Part shown: positions 1-5,912 of the stretch, in pieces
Numbering within the stretch: the stretch's first letter is position 1
How the letters are laid out: the number at the start of each line of letters is the position of its first letter
The notes under the pieces: model-generated
Databases searched by the model: none
Told to the model about the DNA's origin: nothing
Seen by the model: only the letters and a program-made list of their open reading frames with translations
Program-made: the position numbers and the translations under genes
Assembly: GCA_036675815.1 (NCBI GenBank)
Contig: JAKFEE010000045.1
Coordinates: 1 to 11,761, forward strand
DNA: 11,761 nucleotides
Source: JAKFEE01 sp036675815
GTDB lineage: Bacteria; Pseudomonadota; Alphaproteobacteria; Rhodospirillales; Magnetospirillaceae
Reading direction: 5' to 3'

Positions 1-105
1 ATGGTTCGCGCCGTCACCGACAAGAAATCCCTCAAGCTCAGGCGCAAGCTCGCCGGATGGGACGTTGGCTATCTCGCTTCAATCCTCGGCCTGCCGGCTC
101 GTTAA
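1..105 (+). CDS. Possible C-terminal end of a gene entering from the left edge
   Basis: Frame 1 is open from the first base to a TAA at 103-105 and gives at most 34 residues here. It contains a basic stretch (KKSLKLRRKL) followed by a mixed hydrophobic end (YLASILGLPAR). The first codon happens to be ATG, but the window is cut at this point, so this could be either the tail of a longer gene or a chance open frame. I do not recognise a family. The stop lies 76 bases before the HD-GYP gene on the same strand. Confidence 0.25.
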   Translation: MVRAVTDKKSLKLRRKLAGWDVGYLASILGLPAR

Positions 106-181
106 CCTGGATTCGGAGCCCTGGGCGGGACTGCCATTTGCGTGCCTGCACCGAGGCGGCTGACACCGTTATCATGCGTCC

Positions 182-1033
182 ATGTCCCCGGCGATCAATC
201 ACAAGCTGCTGCGGTCCCTGCTGGTATTGGGCTCGGTGGTCGAGGCGCGTGATGCTTATACCGGCGGCCATCTGTGGCGCGTTGGCCATTACGCGCGGCT
301 GCTGGCCGCCAGGGCCGGCGTCGACGAGGCGGGCGTGTTCATGGCCGGCATCGGCGGCTTCCTGCACGATCTGGGCAAGATTGGCGTGTCCGACGCCATC
401 CTGCGCAAGCCTGTGGCGCTCGATGCGGCCGAGTATGCGGCCATCCGCACCCATCCCAGGGTCGGCCACGACCTACTGCGCGAGCATCCGCTGGCCTATC
501 TGGCGCTCGATGCCGTCACCCATCATCACGAGCGTACCGACGGCCGCGGCTATCCGGCCGGGCTGCTTGACGAGGAGATACCGCTCGTCGCGCGCGTCGT
601 CGCTATCGCCGACGCCTTCGATGCCATGACCAGCAGCCGCCCGTACCGGCGGGCTCTGCCGGTGGAGGTAGCCCTCAGGAACCTAGCGCAGGTCAAGGGC
701 CGGCAATTCGATGCGGCCCTGGTCGAACGGTTCCTCGCCGCACACGCCGCCGGGCAATTGGACGGCATCATCGGCTTTTCGCACCATGACCGGCCCCTGG
801 CCGTCTGCCGTAGATGCGGCCCGGTCATCGCCGTGCCGCCCGCCGCCGAGGATGGAGGGATGGTGCCGTGCCGCGCCTGCGCCGGCATTTTCCGCGTTCA
901 CCGCCGCGGCGGCGGGTTCGACGCCGAATTCGTCGGGCATACGAGCGATCCCGAACTGTTGAAGCCGCAGGCCGAACTCGAGGCCGTCACCGAATTCGCG
1001 GGGGTATTGCCGGCATCCTACACCCCCGTATGA
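182..1033 (+). CDS. HD-GYP domain c-di-GMP phosphodiesterase with C-terminal zinc-ribbon-like motif
   Basis: This 283-aa protein has an almost complete HD-GYP signature. DAYTGGH is at residues 24-30, the metal-binding HDLGKIG at 62-68, and HHHERTDGRGYP at 114-125. The downstream ADAFDAMTSSRPYR at 143-156 is also typical. In this family these residues hold two or three metals and hydrolyse cyclic di-GMP to pGpG or GMP. No signal peptide, membrane segment or receiver domain precedes the HD-GYP core. Instead the protein continues after residue 200 with CxxC at 209-212 and a second CxxC at 230-233, a four-cysteine pattern that could bind zinc. Upstream, frame 2 is closed by a TGA at 161-163, so the ATG at 182 is the first possible ATG start. 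No convincing ribosome binding site is visible before it. A hairpin directly after the stop suggests the transcript ends here. The enzyme class is confident; the role of the cysteine module is inference. Confidence 0.93.
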   Translation: MSPAINHKLLRSLLVLGSVVEARDAYTGGHLWRVGHYARLLAARAGVDEAGVFMAGIGGFLHDLGKIGVSDAILRKPVALDAAEYAAIRTHPRVGHDLLREHPLAYLALDAVTHHHERTDGRGYPAGLLDEEIPLVARVVAIADAFDAMTSSRPYRRALPVEVALRNLAQVKGRQFDAALVERFLAAHAAGQLDGIIGFSHHDRPLAVCRRCGPVIAVPPAAEDGGMVPCRACAGIFRVHRRGGGFDAEFVGHTSDPELLKPQAELEAVTEFAGVLPASYTPV

Positions 1034-1034
1034 C

Positions 1035-1070
1035 GCAGGGCATGGGGAGGTTGTGCCTCTCATGCCCTGC
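1035..1070 (+). terminator. Stem-loop after the HD-GYP gene
   Basis: The arms GCAGGGCATG (1035-1044) and CATGCCCTGC (1061-1070) are perfectly complementary over 10 bp. An inner GAGG/CCTC stem (1047-1050 with 1056-1059) extends the structure around a five-base loop. The hairpin starts two bases after the HD-GYP stop codon and lies before the CBS gene. The following bases (CGCCATTTCT) are only slightly T-rich, so termination may be inefficient or the hairpin may instead stabilise the mRNA end. Confidence 0.5.
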
Positions 1071-1111
1071 CGCCATTTCTAAGTAAGGATCACTATGACG
1101 GGAGGGGACAC

Positions 1112-1546
1112 ATGCTTGTCGAGAGCGTCCTGCGGCACAAGGGCACCAACGTGGTCACCACCAAGGCCGATGTCACCATCGGCGAGGCGGCCAGGGTCCT
1201 GGCGGCACACCGCATCGGTGCCCTGATCGTCATCGACGATCAGCAGGCCATCGTAGGCGTCCTCTCCGAGCGCGACATCGTGCGCGGCATCGCCGAGTAC
1301 GGCGATCGCGTCTATGCCATGCCGGTGCGTCAGCTCATGAGCAGCGACGTCCTGGTATGTGGCCGGCAGGATTCATTGCAGTCGCTGATGGCGGTCATGA
1401 CCAACCGCCGCGTGCGCCACCTGCCGGTGGTCGAAGATCAGCGGCTGGTCGGCATCGTCACCATCGGTGACGTCGTGAAGAGCCGTTTGGAAGAGGCGAC
1501 GATGGAGGTCGATTCGCTGCGGCGCTACGTGATGGACGTGCGCTGA
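1112..1546 (+). CDS. Two-CBS-domain protein
   Basis: The 144-aa protein consists almost entirely of a tandem CBS pair (Bateman module). CBS1 covers about residues 8-65 and ends in the typical GVLSERDIVRGI. CBS2 covers about 74-130, with HLPVVEDQRLVGIVTIGDVV. Such modules bind adenine nucleotides or S-adenosyl derivatives and sense cell energy state. Stand-alone versions of this length are common in alphaproteobacteria, and their targets are mostly unknown. A strong ribosome binding site, GGGAGGGG at 1100-1106, sits just upstream of the ATG at 1112 and decides the start. There is no catalytic domain, signal peptide or membrane segment, so it is probably a cytoplasmic regulator. It lies 78 bp after the HD-GYP gene on the same strand, but a hairpin lies between them, so co-transcription is uncertain. 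Confidence 0.93.
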   Translation: MLVESVLRHKGTNVVTTKADVTIGEAARVLAAHRIGALIVIDDQQAIVGVLSERDIVRGIAEYGDRVYAMPVRQLMSSDVLVCGRQDSLQSLMAVMTNRRVRHLPVVEDQRLVGIVTIGDVVKSRLEEATMEVDSLRRYVMDVR

Positions 1547-1577
1547 GCTGCTTAGGCCGAAGCGGCCTAGGCGGCTC
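1545..1577. terminator. Bidirectional hairpin between converging CBS and TPR genes
   Basis: Positions 1545-1559 pair with 1563-1577 in a stem of about 15 bp, including two G-T pairs, around the three-base loop AAG. The core TAGGCCG/CGGCCTA is perfect. The hairpin includes the end of the CBS stop codon and the complete stop codon of the minus-strand TPR gene. No T-tract follows on either strand, so it may act with Rho or as a barrier to converging polymerases. Confidence 0.55.
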
Positions 1578-2460
1578 CACCCTTCAGTTCTCCCTCGACC
1601 TTGGCTTTGAGGTCGAGGTGGCCGCCTTGGCCGTAGAGCCGCGCCGCATGGCTGAGATGGCTGTGCGCCCTCGCCGAATCGGCGGTCGCCATCTCCATAT
1701 GCGCCAATTCGACCAGGGCATCGGCCTCGCCTTTCAAATGGCCCGCCAGCCCGTACAGTTCGGCCGCCTTTTCGAATTGCCGATAGGCTTCGATGCCATC
1801 CGGCTGGCCGCGCAACAGGCGGGCGAGCCCGCTCCGGGCGCCGGCCTCGCCAAGGACGTCGCCGTTGCCGGCGAACAGGCTGATCGCCTCTTCGTACAGG
1901 CGATGGGCGCGGTCGATGCGGCCAACGGTTCGCAAGAGCCCCGCCAACGCCTTGAGCGTATGGGCCTCGCCCAAGCCGTCGCCGGCGTGGCGATACATTT
2001 CGCGTGCCTCGGTATAGAGATCCAGCGCGACGTCGTGACGCCCCTGGGTGTGCTCGAGATGGCCGAGGCGCCTCAGGACGTGCGCCTCGCCCGACAGGTC
2101 CGCGGCCGCGCGCAGCAGTTCGCGGGCCGAGGCATAGCATTGGCGCGCCTCGTTGGGCTTGTCATCGTGCACGGCAAGCTCGCCCAGTCGCGCCAACAGG
2201 GCCGCCTGATCGCGCTGGTCGCCGTCTGGCGCATAGAGTGCGCGCGCCGCCACATAGGCCTCGCGCGCCGCCGCATGATGACCCAAACGGCGTTCGAGGT
2301 CGCCCAACTGTGTGAGGGCCGCCGCCTCGCCCGGCGCGTCGGCGATTTCGCGATACAGCATGCGGGCGCGACGATAAGCCTCTCGGGCGCGCTGTTCGTC
2401 GCCCGCCAACCACAGCCGCTCGGCTTCGAGTAGAGCCTCATCGGCGCGCGTCTGCCCCAT
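1567..2460 (-). CDS. Tetratricopeptide-repeat (TPR) protein
   Basis: The predicted 297-aa product is built from about seven 34- to 42-residue helical repeats. These carry recurring blocks such as GEAAALTQLGDLERRLG, GEAHVLRRLGHLEHTQG and GEAHTLKALAGLLRTVG. Each is followed by an A..Y..A..LY helix, the pattern of TPR or TPR_12-type repeats in protein-interaction scaffolds. No enzymatic, DNA-binding or membrane domain is visible and there is no signal peptide, so a cytoplasmic adaptor is the most that can be said. I chose the ATG at 2460 because GGGAGG lies five bases before it. An in-frame ATG at 2478 would add six residues (MDREAL) but has poorer spacing. The gene converges on the CBS gene and shares its hairpin. 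Family confidence is high; the function is unknown. Confidence 0.88.
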   Translation of the reverse strand: MGQTRADEALLEAERLWLAGDEQRAREAYRRARMLYREIADAPGEAAALTQLGDLERRLGHHAAAREAYVAARALYAPDGDQRDQAALLARLGELAVHDDKPNEARQCYASARELLRAAADLSGEAHVLRRLGHLEHTQGRHDVALDLYTEAREMYRHAGDGLGEAHTLKALAGLLRTVGRIDRAHRLYEEAISLFAGNGDVLGEAGARSGLARLLRGQPDGIEAYRQFEKAAELYGLAGHLKGEADALVELAHMEMATADSARAHSHLSHAARLYGQGGHLDLKAKVEGELKGGAA

Positions 2461-2475
2461 CAAGGCCTCCCTGTC

Positions 2476-2498
2476 CATCCTGATATATGAACAGGATG
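2476..2498. promoter_or_regulatory. Inverted repeat upstream of the TPR gene
   Basis: CATCCTG (2476-2482) and CAGGATG (2492-2498) are perfect 7-bp inverted arms around an AT-rich centre (ATATATGAA). This is unusual in such GC-rich DNA. On the minus strand it lies just upstream of the preferred TPR start. It could be an operator overlapping a -10-like element or a hairpin in the leader. No regulator can be named. Confidence 0.3.
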
Positions 2499-2557
2499 CG
2501 CCGCCTCGGCGTTCCCTTACCGTTTTGCGCGGAGTGCCACCTCTTCGGAATTCAACT

Positions 2558-2585
2558 TTGCGTTCGGGGCATGGGCGTTTAAATC
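2558..2585 (+). promoter_or_regulatory. Candidate promoter giving a near-leaderless mRNA
   Basis: TTGCGT (2558-2563) and TAAATC (2580-2585) are separated by 16 bases and resemble sigma-70 -35 and -10 boxes. The -10 box ends six bases before the ATG at 2592. Transcription would therefore start at or near the start codon, which fits the lack of any Shine-Dalgarno sequence for the pentapeptide gene. The match to consensus is only moderate. Confidence 0.35.
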
Positions 2586-2591
2586 TAGCCC

Positions 2592-3089
2592 ATGCGCGTT
2601 CTTGCCGTCCTTGCTGCTGCCCTCAGCCTCACCATCGCCGCTCCCGGGTGGAGCCAGGATTGCACCACCCCGCCCGGCCCCGGCGTAAACTGGCAGCGCT
2701 GCTATCTCGATGGGCGAAACCTCGCCCGGCACGACCTCACCGGGGCGCGGCTGGTCGATGCCAGCTTCGCGCGCGCCAACCTGCAAGACGCCATTCTGGC
2801 CGAGGTCAATGCTTATCGCGCCAAGTTCATCAGCGCCGAGATGCAACGGTCAAACCTGAACGGCGGCGTCTTCATCGAGGCCGACTTCACCAAGGCCGAT
2901 TTGGCCGGAGCATCCCTGGTCGAGGCCGACTTGCGGCGGGCGCGACTGTACCGGGCGATTCTGCGCGGTGCCAATCTTACCGGCGCCAGGACGACCGGCG
3001 CCGATCTGCTTTACGCCGACCTCAGCGGCGCCACCTGGATCGACGGCAAGCGCGTCTGCGCCGAGGGCTCCCTCGGCCAGTGCAACTGA
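2592..3089 (+). CDS. Secreted pentapeptide-repeat protein
   Basis: The 165-aa product starts with a classical signal peptide (MRVLAVLAAALSLTIAAPGWSQ) likely cut near residue 22. Residues about 38-147 carry pentapeptide repeats of the A(D/N)LxX type, for example GARLVDASFARANLQDAIL and KADLAGASLVEADLRRARL, which fold into a right-handed four-sided beta helix. Cysteines at 24, 37, 156 and 164 flank the repeats and could form disulfides outside the cytoplasm. The C-terminal TWIDGKRVCAEGSLGQC matches an end often seen in secreted pentapeptide proteins. Such proteins usually have no known activity. The MfpA/Qnr gyrase-protecting role is unlikely for an exported one. No ribosome binding site is visible before the ATG. 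The gene converges on the permease with a 10-bp gap. Confidence 0.9.
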   Translation: MRVLAVLAAALSLTIAAPGWSQDCTTPPGPGVNWQRCYLDGRNLARHDLTGARLVDASFARANLQDAILAEVNAYRAKFISAEMQRSNLNGGVFIEADFTKADLAGASLVEADLRRARLYRAILRGANLTGARTTGADLLYADLSGATWIDGKRVCAEGSLGQCN

Positions 3090-3099
3090 CGGCCGCCGC

Positions 3100-4326
3100 C
3101 TACCAGGGCATGGCGCCGGCCAGCGCCAGCCAGGCCGCCGCCGCGGCCATCGACACCAGCGTCATGGGGATGCCGCTGCGCGCGTGATCGGCAAGGCTCA
3201 GCCGAACCCCGACCGAGGCGGCGCGCTCGGCGACGATGATGTTGGCCAGGCTGCCGAGCAGCAGAAGGTTTCCGGCCAGGGTCGACAAAACCGCCAGCCC
3301 CAGCAGTGCGCCCTCCGCAGGTTGCGGCCATACCGACAGCAGCAGCATGACCGCCGGAACGTTGCCGATGGTGTTGCTGGCGGCCAGCATCAGCGGCGCC
3401 ATCACCAGCAGCCGGTCGGGCAGCACTCCGCTCCCGGCCAGCTGCGCCATCGCCTCGGCGGCGAGGCCCAGCCCGGCGAAGGCATGGGTGATGATGAACA
3501 GGCAGGCGAACAGCAGCAGCAGGTGCCAGTCGACGGCGCCGATCATGTCGCGGCTGGATAGGCGGCGGCTGGCCAGCAGCAGCGCGGCAATGACCAGAGC
3601 GCCGATTTCGCGGGGCAGGGGCGTGGCGAACAACGCCGCCAGGGCGATCACCGCCAGCACGCCCTTCGCCATCTGCCACGTGTCAGGCCGGGGGGCCGTG
3701 TCCAGGATGGGTATCGGCGTCGCCGCCAGGGCATCGCGCCACTGCCAGCGAATGACGGCGAACACCACGGCGAGGCCCATCAGCGCCGGCGGGGCGCAGA
3801 TTGCGGCGAATCCCCAGAAGTCGAGTTGGCCGCTCTGGCCGATCAGGATGTTCTGCGGATTGCCGATGATGGTCATGGCGCTGCCGGCGTTGCAGGCGCC
3901 GGCCAGGGCGATGAGGAAGGGGCGCGGGTCGAGGCCGCGGCGGCGCGTCCCCTCGGCGATGATCGGCGCCATGGCGAAGGCGATGATGTCGTTGGCCAAT
4001 ACCGCCGAAAGCGCACCTGCGGCAGCGACGACGACGGCCAACAGCCTTGCCGGGCTGCCGCGGCCGGCGGTGATGCGGCTGGCGACGTAGGCGTAGACTC
4101 CGGCGGCGGCGAATTGCGCCGAAACGATCATCAGGGCAAACAGCAGCAGCAGGGTCGGCGCATCGACGGCGGCACCGATGGACCCCGGCCGCAATGCGCC
4201 CCCGGCCAGCAGCATCACCACCCCCATCAGCGCCATGCCGGTGCGGTCGAGCTTCAGTCCCGGCGCGCGACCCAACGCCATGCCGACATAGGTTAAGCCG
4301 AAGGCGGCGAGGGTGAGCGTGTCCAT
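3100..4326 (-). CDS. SLC13/CitMHS-type anion permease
   Basis: The predicted 408-aa inner-membrane protein has about ten to twelve hydrophobic segments and the two-fold internal repeat of the ion-transporter superfamily (DASS/ArsB/CitMHS). The first half has AVLANDIIAFAMAPII (about 108-123) and TIIGNPQNILIG (about 152-163). The second half has the matching ASNTIGNVPAVML (about 316-328, with the SNT motif) and GNLLLLGSLANIIVAE (about 352-367). In SLC13 transporters these hairpins bind sodium and a di- or tricarboxylate, sulfate or a similar anion. The actual substrate cannot be read from the sequence. I chose the ATG at 4326, whose product begins directly with the first membrane helix (MDTLTLAAFGLTYVGMAL). 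An in-frame GTG at 4365 would add 13 polar residues. Neither start has a good ribosome binding site. No partner genes surround it. Confidence 0.9.
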   Translation of the reverse strand: MDTLTLAAFGLTYVGMALGRAPGLKLDRTGMALMGVVMLLAGGALRPGSIGAAVDAPTLLLLFALMIVSAQFAAAGVYAYVASRITAGRGSPARLLAVVVAAAGALSAVLANDIIAFAMAPIIAEGTRRRGLDPRPFLIALAGACNAGSAMTIIGNPQNILIGQSGQLDFWGFAAICAPPALMGLAVVFAVIRWQWRDALAATPIPILDTAPRPDTWQMAKGVLAVIALAALFATPLPREIGALVIAALLLASRRLSSRDMIGAVDWHLLLLFACLFIITHAFAGLGLAAEAMAQLAGSGVLPDRLLVMAPLMLAASNTIGNVPAVMLLLSVWPQPAEGALLGLAVLSTLAGNLLLLGSLANIIVAERAASVGVRLSLADHARSGIPMTLVSMAAAAAWLALAGAMPW

Positions 4327-4530
4327 CGGCCGTTTATGAGCCGCCCTCGGGACTCCGGCAACCACTGTTCGCGACGCCTGCCGACGCCGTCGGAGTTGCT
4401 TTCGTCACGGCTTTATCGCCGTCAGATCACCGGTTTTCGCAGTGCAGGCAGCGGTTTGGCGGCAATGCTCTTGGTGGAGGAAAAGGCGGCGCTGGAATAA
4501 CGCAGCTCCATACTCGACTTTTGGCATAGG

Positions 4531-4540
4531 CTGTGATAAT
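4531..4540 (+). promoter_or_regulatory. Extended -10 element upstream of the MlaC-like gene
   Basis: TGTGATAAT (within 4531-4540) fits the TGnTATAAT extended -10 consensus. It lies in a locally AT-richer stretch of an otherwise GC-rich region. No good -35 box is found 16-18 bases upstream, which extended -10 promoters can tolerate. A start about seven bases downstream would give a leader of roughly 80 bases before the ATG at 4630. Confidence 0.35.
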
Positions 4541-4550
4541 TCGGTGGCAT

Positions 4551-4606
4551 TCGGTACTTACTGGCGCCTCATTGGGGCGCCTGACGCTTGGTCTGTCGCG
4601 TACCGA
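4551..4606 (+). promoter_or_regulatory. Potential structured 5' leader of the MlaC-like gene
   Basis: TCGGTAC (4551-4557) is complementary to GTACCGA (4600-4606). It can close a structure that contains an inner GGCGCC/GGCGCC stem (4563-4568 with 4576-4581) around a seven-base loop. Nothing matches a riboswitch class I know. It may be a regulatory leader or simply a hairpin-prone intergenic region. The rest of the gap (4327-4530) holds only two short hairpins (4381-4393 and 4407-4422) and no supported gene. Confidence 0.3.
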
Positions 4607-4629
4607 CGGTGTTATTTGATTGGACGCAA

Positions 4630-5241
4630 ATGATGTTTACACGACGCCGCCTGATTACCACTTTCTTCTGCGCCGCCTGCACGATGGGCTTGGCCACGCC
4701 GACGATGGCCGCCACGCAGCACGACGCCGAACGTCTGATCGCCGGCCTGCGTGACGAGGCCGTGGTCATGGCCTCGAACGATCTCAGCCTGCCGCAGAAG
4801 GAGCGGCGCTTCCGCAATCTCCTGCACAGCTCCTTCGACCTGCCGGCGATCGGCCGATTCGTTCTTGGCCGTTACTGGCGTACGGCCACCCCGGAGCAGC
4901 AGCGCGAATTCCTGGCCCTGTTCGAGGATTTGACGGTATTCACCTGGGTGAAGCGCTTCGACGAATACGCCGGCGAGGAAATTCGCGTGATCTCGACGCG
5001 CAACGAGGCCGGCGGCATGGTGATCGACACGCGCGTCGAGCGCCCGCGCGGGCCGGCGATACCGGTGACGTGGCGGGCGACGGACGGCGGCGGGCGCCTG
5101 CGTGTGGTCGATATCGTCGTCGAGGGCGTCAGCATGGCGATCACCCATCGCTCGGAGTACACCTCGACCATCCGCACCTCGGGCAGCATCGACGGCCTGC
5201 TCCAGGCAATGCGCCGCAAGGTCGAAGAATTGCGCGGCTGA
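4630..5241 (+). CDS. MlaC/Ttg2D-family periplasmic phospholipid-binding protein
   Basis: The 203-aa product has an N-terminal export signal (RRRLITTFFCAACTMGLATPTMA, cleavage after about residue 27). Its TRRRLIT resembles a twin-arginine motif, although Sec export is also possible. The mature part has the MlaC pattern: FDLPAIGRFVLGRYWRTATP, then a Q..EF..LFEDL segment ending in a K.F..Y helix, and later VVDIVVEGVSMAITHRSEY. MlaC-type proteins carry single phospholipids across the periplasm between an outer-membrane complex and the inner-membrane MlaFEDB ABC transporter. No mlaF, E, D or B gene lies beside it, so it is an orphan here, and a role in hopanoid or other lipid traffic is equally possible. 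I start at the ATG pair at 4630/4633. A TTG at 4588 would put a polar stretch before the signal peptide. No strong ribosome binding site is seen. Confidence 0.88.
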   Translation: MMFTRRRLITTFFCAACTMGLATPTMAATQHDAERLIAGLRDEAVVMASNDLSLPQKERRFRNLLHSSFDLPAIGRFVLGRYWRTATPEQQREFLALFEDLTVFTWVKRFDEYAGEEIRVISTRNEAGGMVIDTRVERPRGPAIPVTWRATDGGGRLRVVDIVVEGVSMAITHRSEYTSTIRTSGSIDGLLQAMRRKVEELRG

Positions 5242-5249
5242 GCGAAGGT

Positions 5250-5271
5250 CGCCCTGTCGCCCCCCAGGGCG
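5250..5271. terminator. Hairpin between converging MlaC-like and antitoxin-like genes
   Basis: CGCCCTG (5250-5256) and CAGGGCG (5265-5271) form a perfect 7-bp GC-rich stem around an eight-base loop, eight bases after the MlaC-like stop. It lies between two converging genes and could serve both, but neither side has a T-tract. Confidence 0.4.
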
Positions 5272-5299
5272 GCAGGGCGGTGCTCGCCGTCGCGGCAGG

Positions 5300-5638
5300 T
5301 CACATCTGGGCTTCGAGCGTTTCCCGCATCTGCCGGAATGCCGGCAGGCCGACCTCGATCAGCAGGTCCAGCGGCCATTGCCCGTTGAACGGGGCCGCGG
5401 CGTTCGGCTGCGTCATCCACTGATCGGCCAGCGGCCGGCTGTACAGGGTGTTGAGCGCCCGGGCGATGGCCGTCAGTTGTTGGATGCGGGCGATCGCGTC
5501 GGCGCCGAGCGCGGTGTCGTCGGTCGACGAGTGCAGCAGTGCCGGGGCGACGCCGAGCAGGTCGGCGGCCTGCTCGGCAGTGAGCTGCCAGCGCCCGGCG
5601 AGGGCGCGGAAGGCGGAAAGGGCGGCGTCGACGCTCAT
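5300..5638 (-). CDS. Xre/MbcA/ParS-type antitoxin-like protein
   Basis: The 112-aa protein has an Xre-like helix-turn-helix region at about residues 15-35 (RWQLTAEQAADLLGVAPALL). A linker follows, then a C-terminal segment with LYSRPLADQWMTQPNAAAPFNGQWPLDLLIEVG. This resembles the toxin-binding domain (DUF2384) of the MbcA/ParS/Xre antitoxins, whose usual partner is a RES-domain NAD-degrading toxin. The typical A..LF...E.A..WL..PN..F.G..P..LL pattern is recognisable. The start ATG overlaps the stop of the upstream small gene by four bases (ATGA), so the two are translationally coupled. No RES toxin is nearby. Solitary copies are known in proteobacteria and may act as transcriptional regulators. 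The family call is fairly sure; the role is open. Confidence 0.85.
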   Translation of the reverse strand: MSVDAALSAFRALAGRWQLTAEQAADLLGVAPALLHSSTDDTALGADAIARIQQLTAIARALNTLYSRPLADQWMTQPNAAAPFNGQWPLDLLIEVGLPAFRQMRETLEAQM

Positions 5639-5817
5639 CGCGGGCGCACCGGCAGGCTGTCCTGACCGGCCTGCTGTGCGTCATGGATTTCCCAGAACCA
5701 GGCGTCCTCGTCGGAAACCCGCACCAGGAATACCGCTTGCCGGCGCGTATCGGCCTGGCGCTGCGCCTCGGCGAGGCCGGCCTGCTCGCTCGCGAATCTC
5801 ACCGAAATGCGTGCCAC
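5635..5817 (-). CDS. Small unknown protein coupled to the antitoxin-like gene
   Basis: This encodes 60 residues beginning VARISVRFASEQAGLAEAQRQA. A perfect ribosome binding site, AAGGAGG, lies eight bases upstream of the GTG at 5817, which makes the start convincing and rejects the longer open frame back to 5883. The stop overlaps the downstream antitoxin-like ATG by four bases. The protein has a beta-like N-terminus, a charged helix (AGLAEAQRQADTRRQA), a beta-like segment with FLVRVSDEDAWFWEIHD, and a polar tail. I do not recognise a family. It is too short for a RES, Fic or RelE-type toxin. It could be a small regulator or an adaptor of the downstream protein. Coding status rests on the ribosome binding site and the coupling. 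Confidence 0.75.
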   Translation of the reverse strand: MARISVRFASEQAGLAEAQRQADTRRQAVFLVRVSDEDAWFWEIHDAQQAGQDSLPVRPR

Positions 5818-5863
5818 CGTGGTTTCCTCCTTGGCTTTTCCACACTGGCTGAGCATGTTCCTA

Positions 5864-5883
5864 CCGCCTGCGGCGGCCGTCAA
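5864..5883 (-). promoter_or_regulatory. Possible promoter/operator of the antitoxin-like operon
   Basis: Read on the minus strand, a TTGACG box (5883-5878) is followed directly by a perfect palindrome, CCGCC-tgc/gca-GGCGG (5864-5876). The pair sits about 50 bases before the GTG of the small gene. A palindrome next to a -35-like box is what an autoregulating Xre protein would bind. No good -10 box is present at standard spacing, so this is tentative. Confidence 0.25.
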
Positions 5884-5912
5884 TGTGCTGGCGCAAACTT
5901 GGGACTGAGGAC

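Noticed and set aside
1095..1112. An out-of-frame ATG with a TAAGGA upstream, just before the CBS gene
   Set aside because: It opens a frame that overlaps the CBS gene and translates to a sequence without family features. GGGAGGGG before the ATG at 1112 better explains the site.
4327..4365. GTG start for the SLC13-type permease
   Set aside because: It adds a polar 13-residue leader and has no ribosome binding site, while the ATG at 4326 begins at the first membrane helix.
4588..4629. TTG start for the MlaC-like protein
   Set aside because: It would put 14 residues before the signal peptide, has no ribosome binding site and overlaps the possible structured leader. The ATG at 4630 is more natural.
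4442..4633. A 63-codon plus-strand frame before the MlaC-like gene
   Set aside because: No motif, no good start context, and it runs through the possible promoter and leader hairpins.
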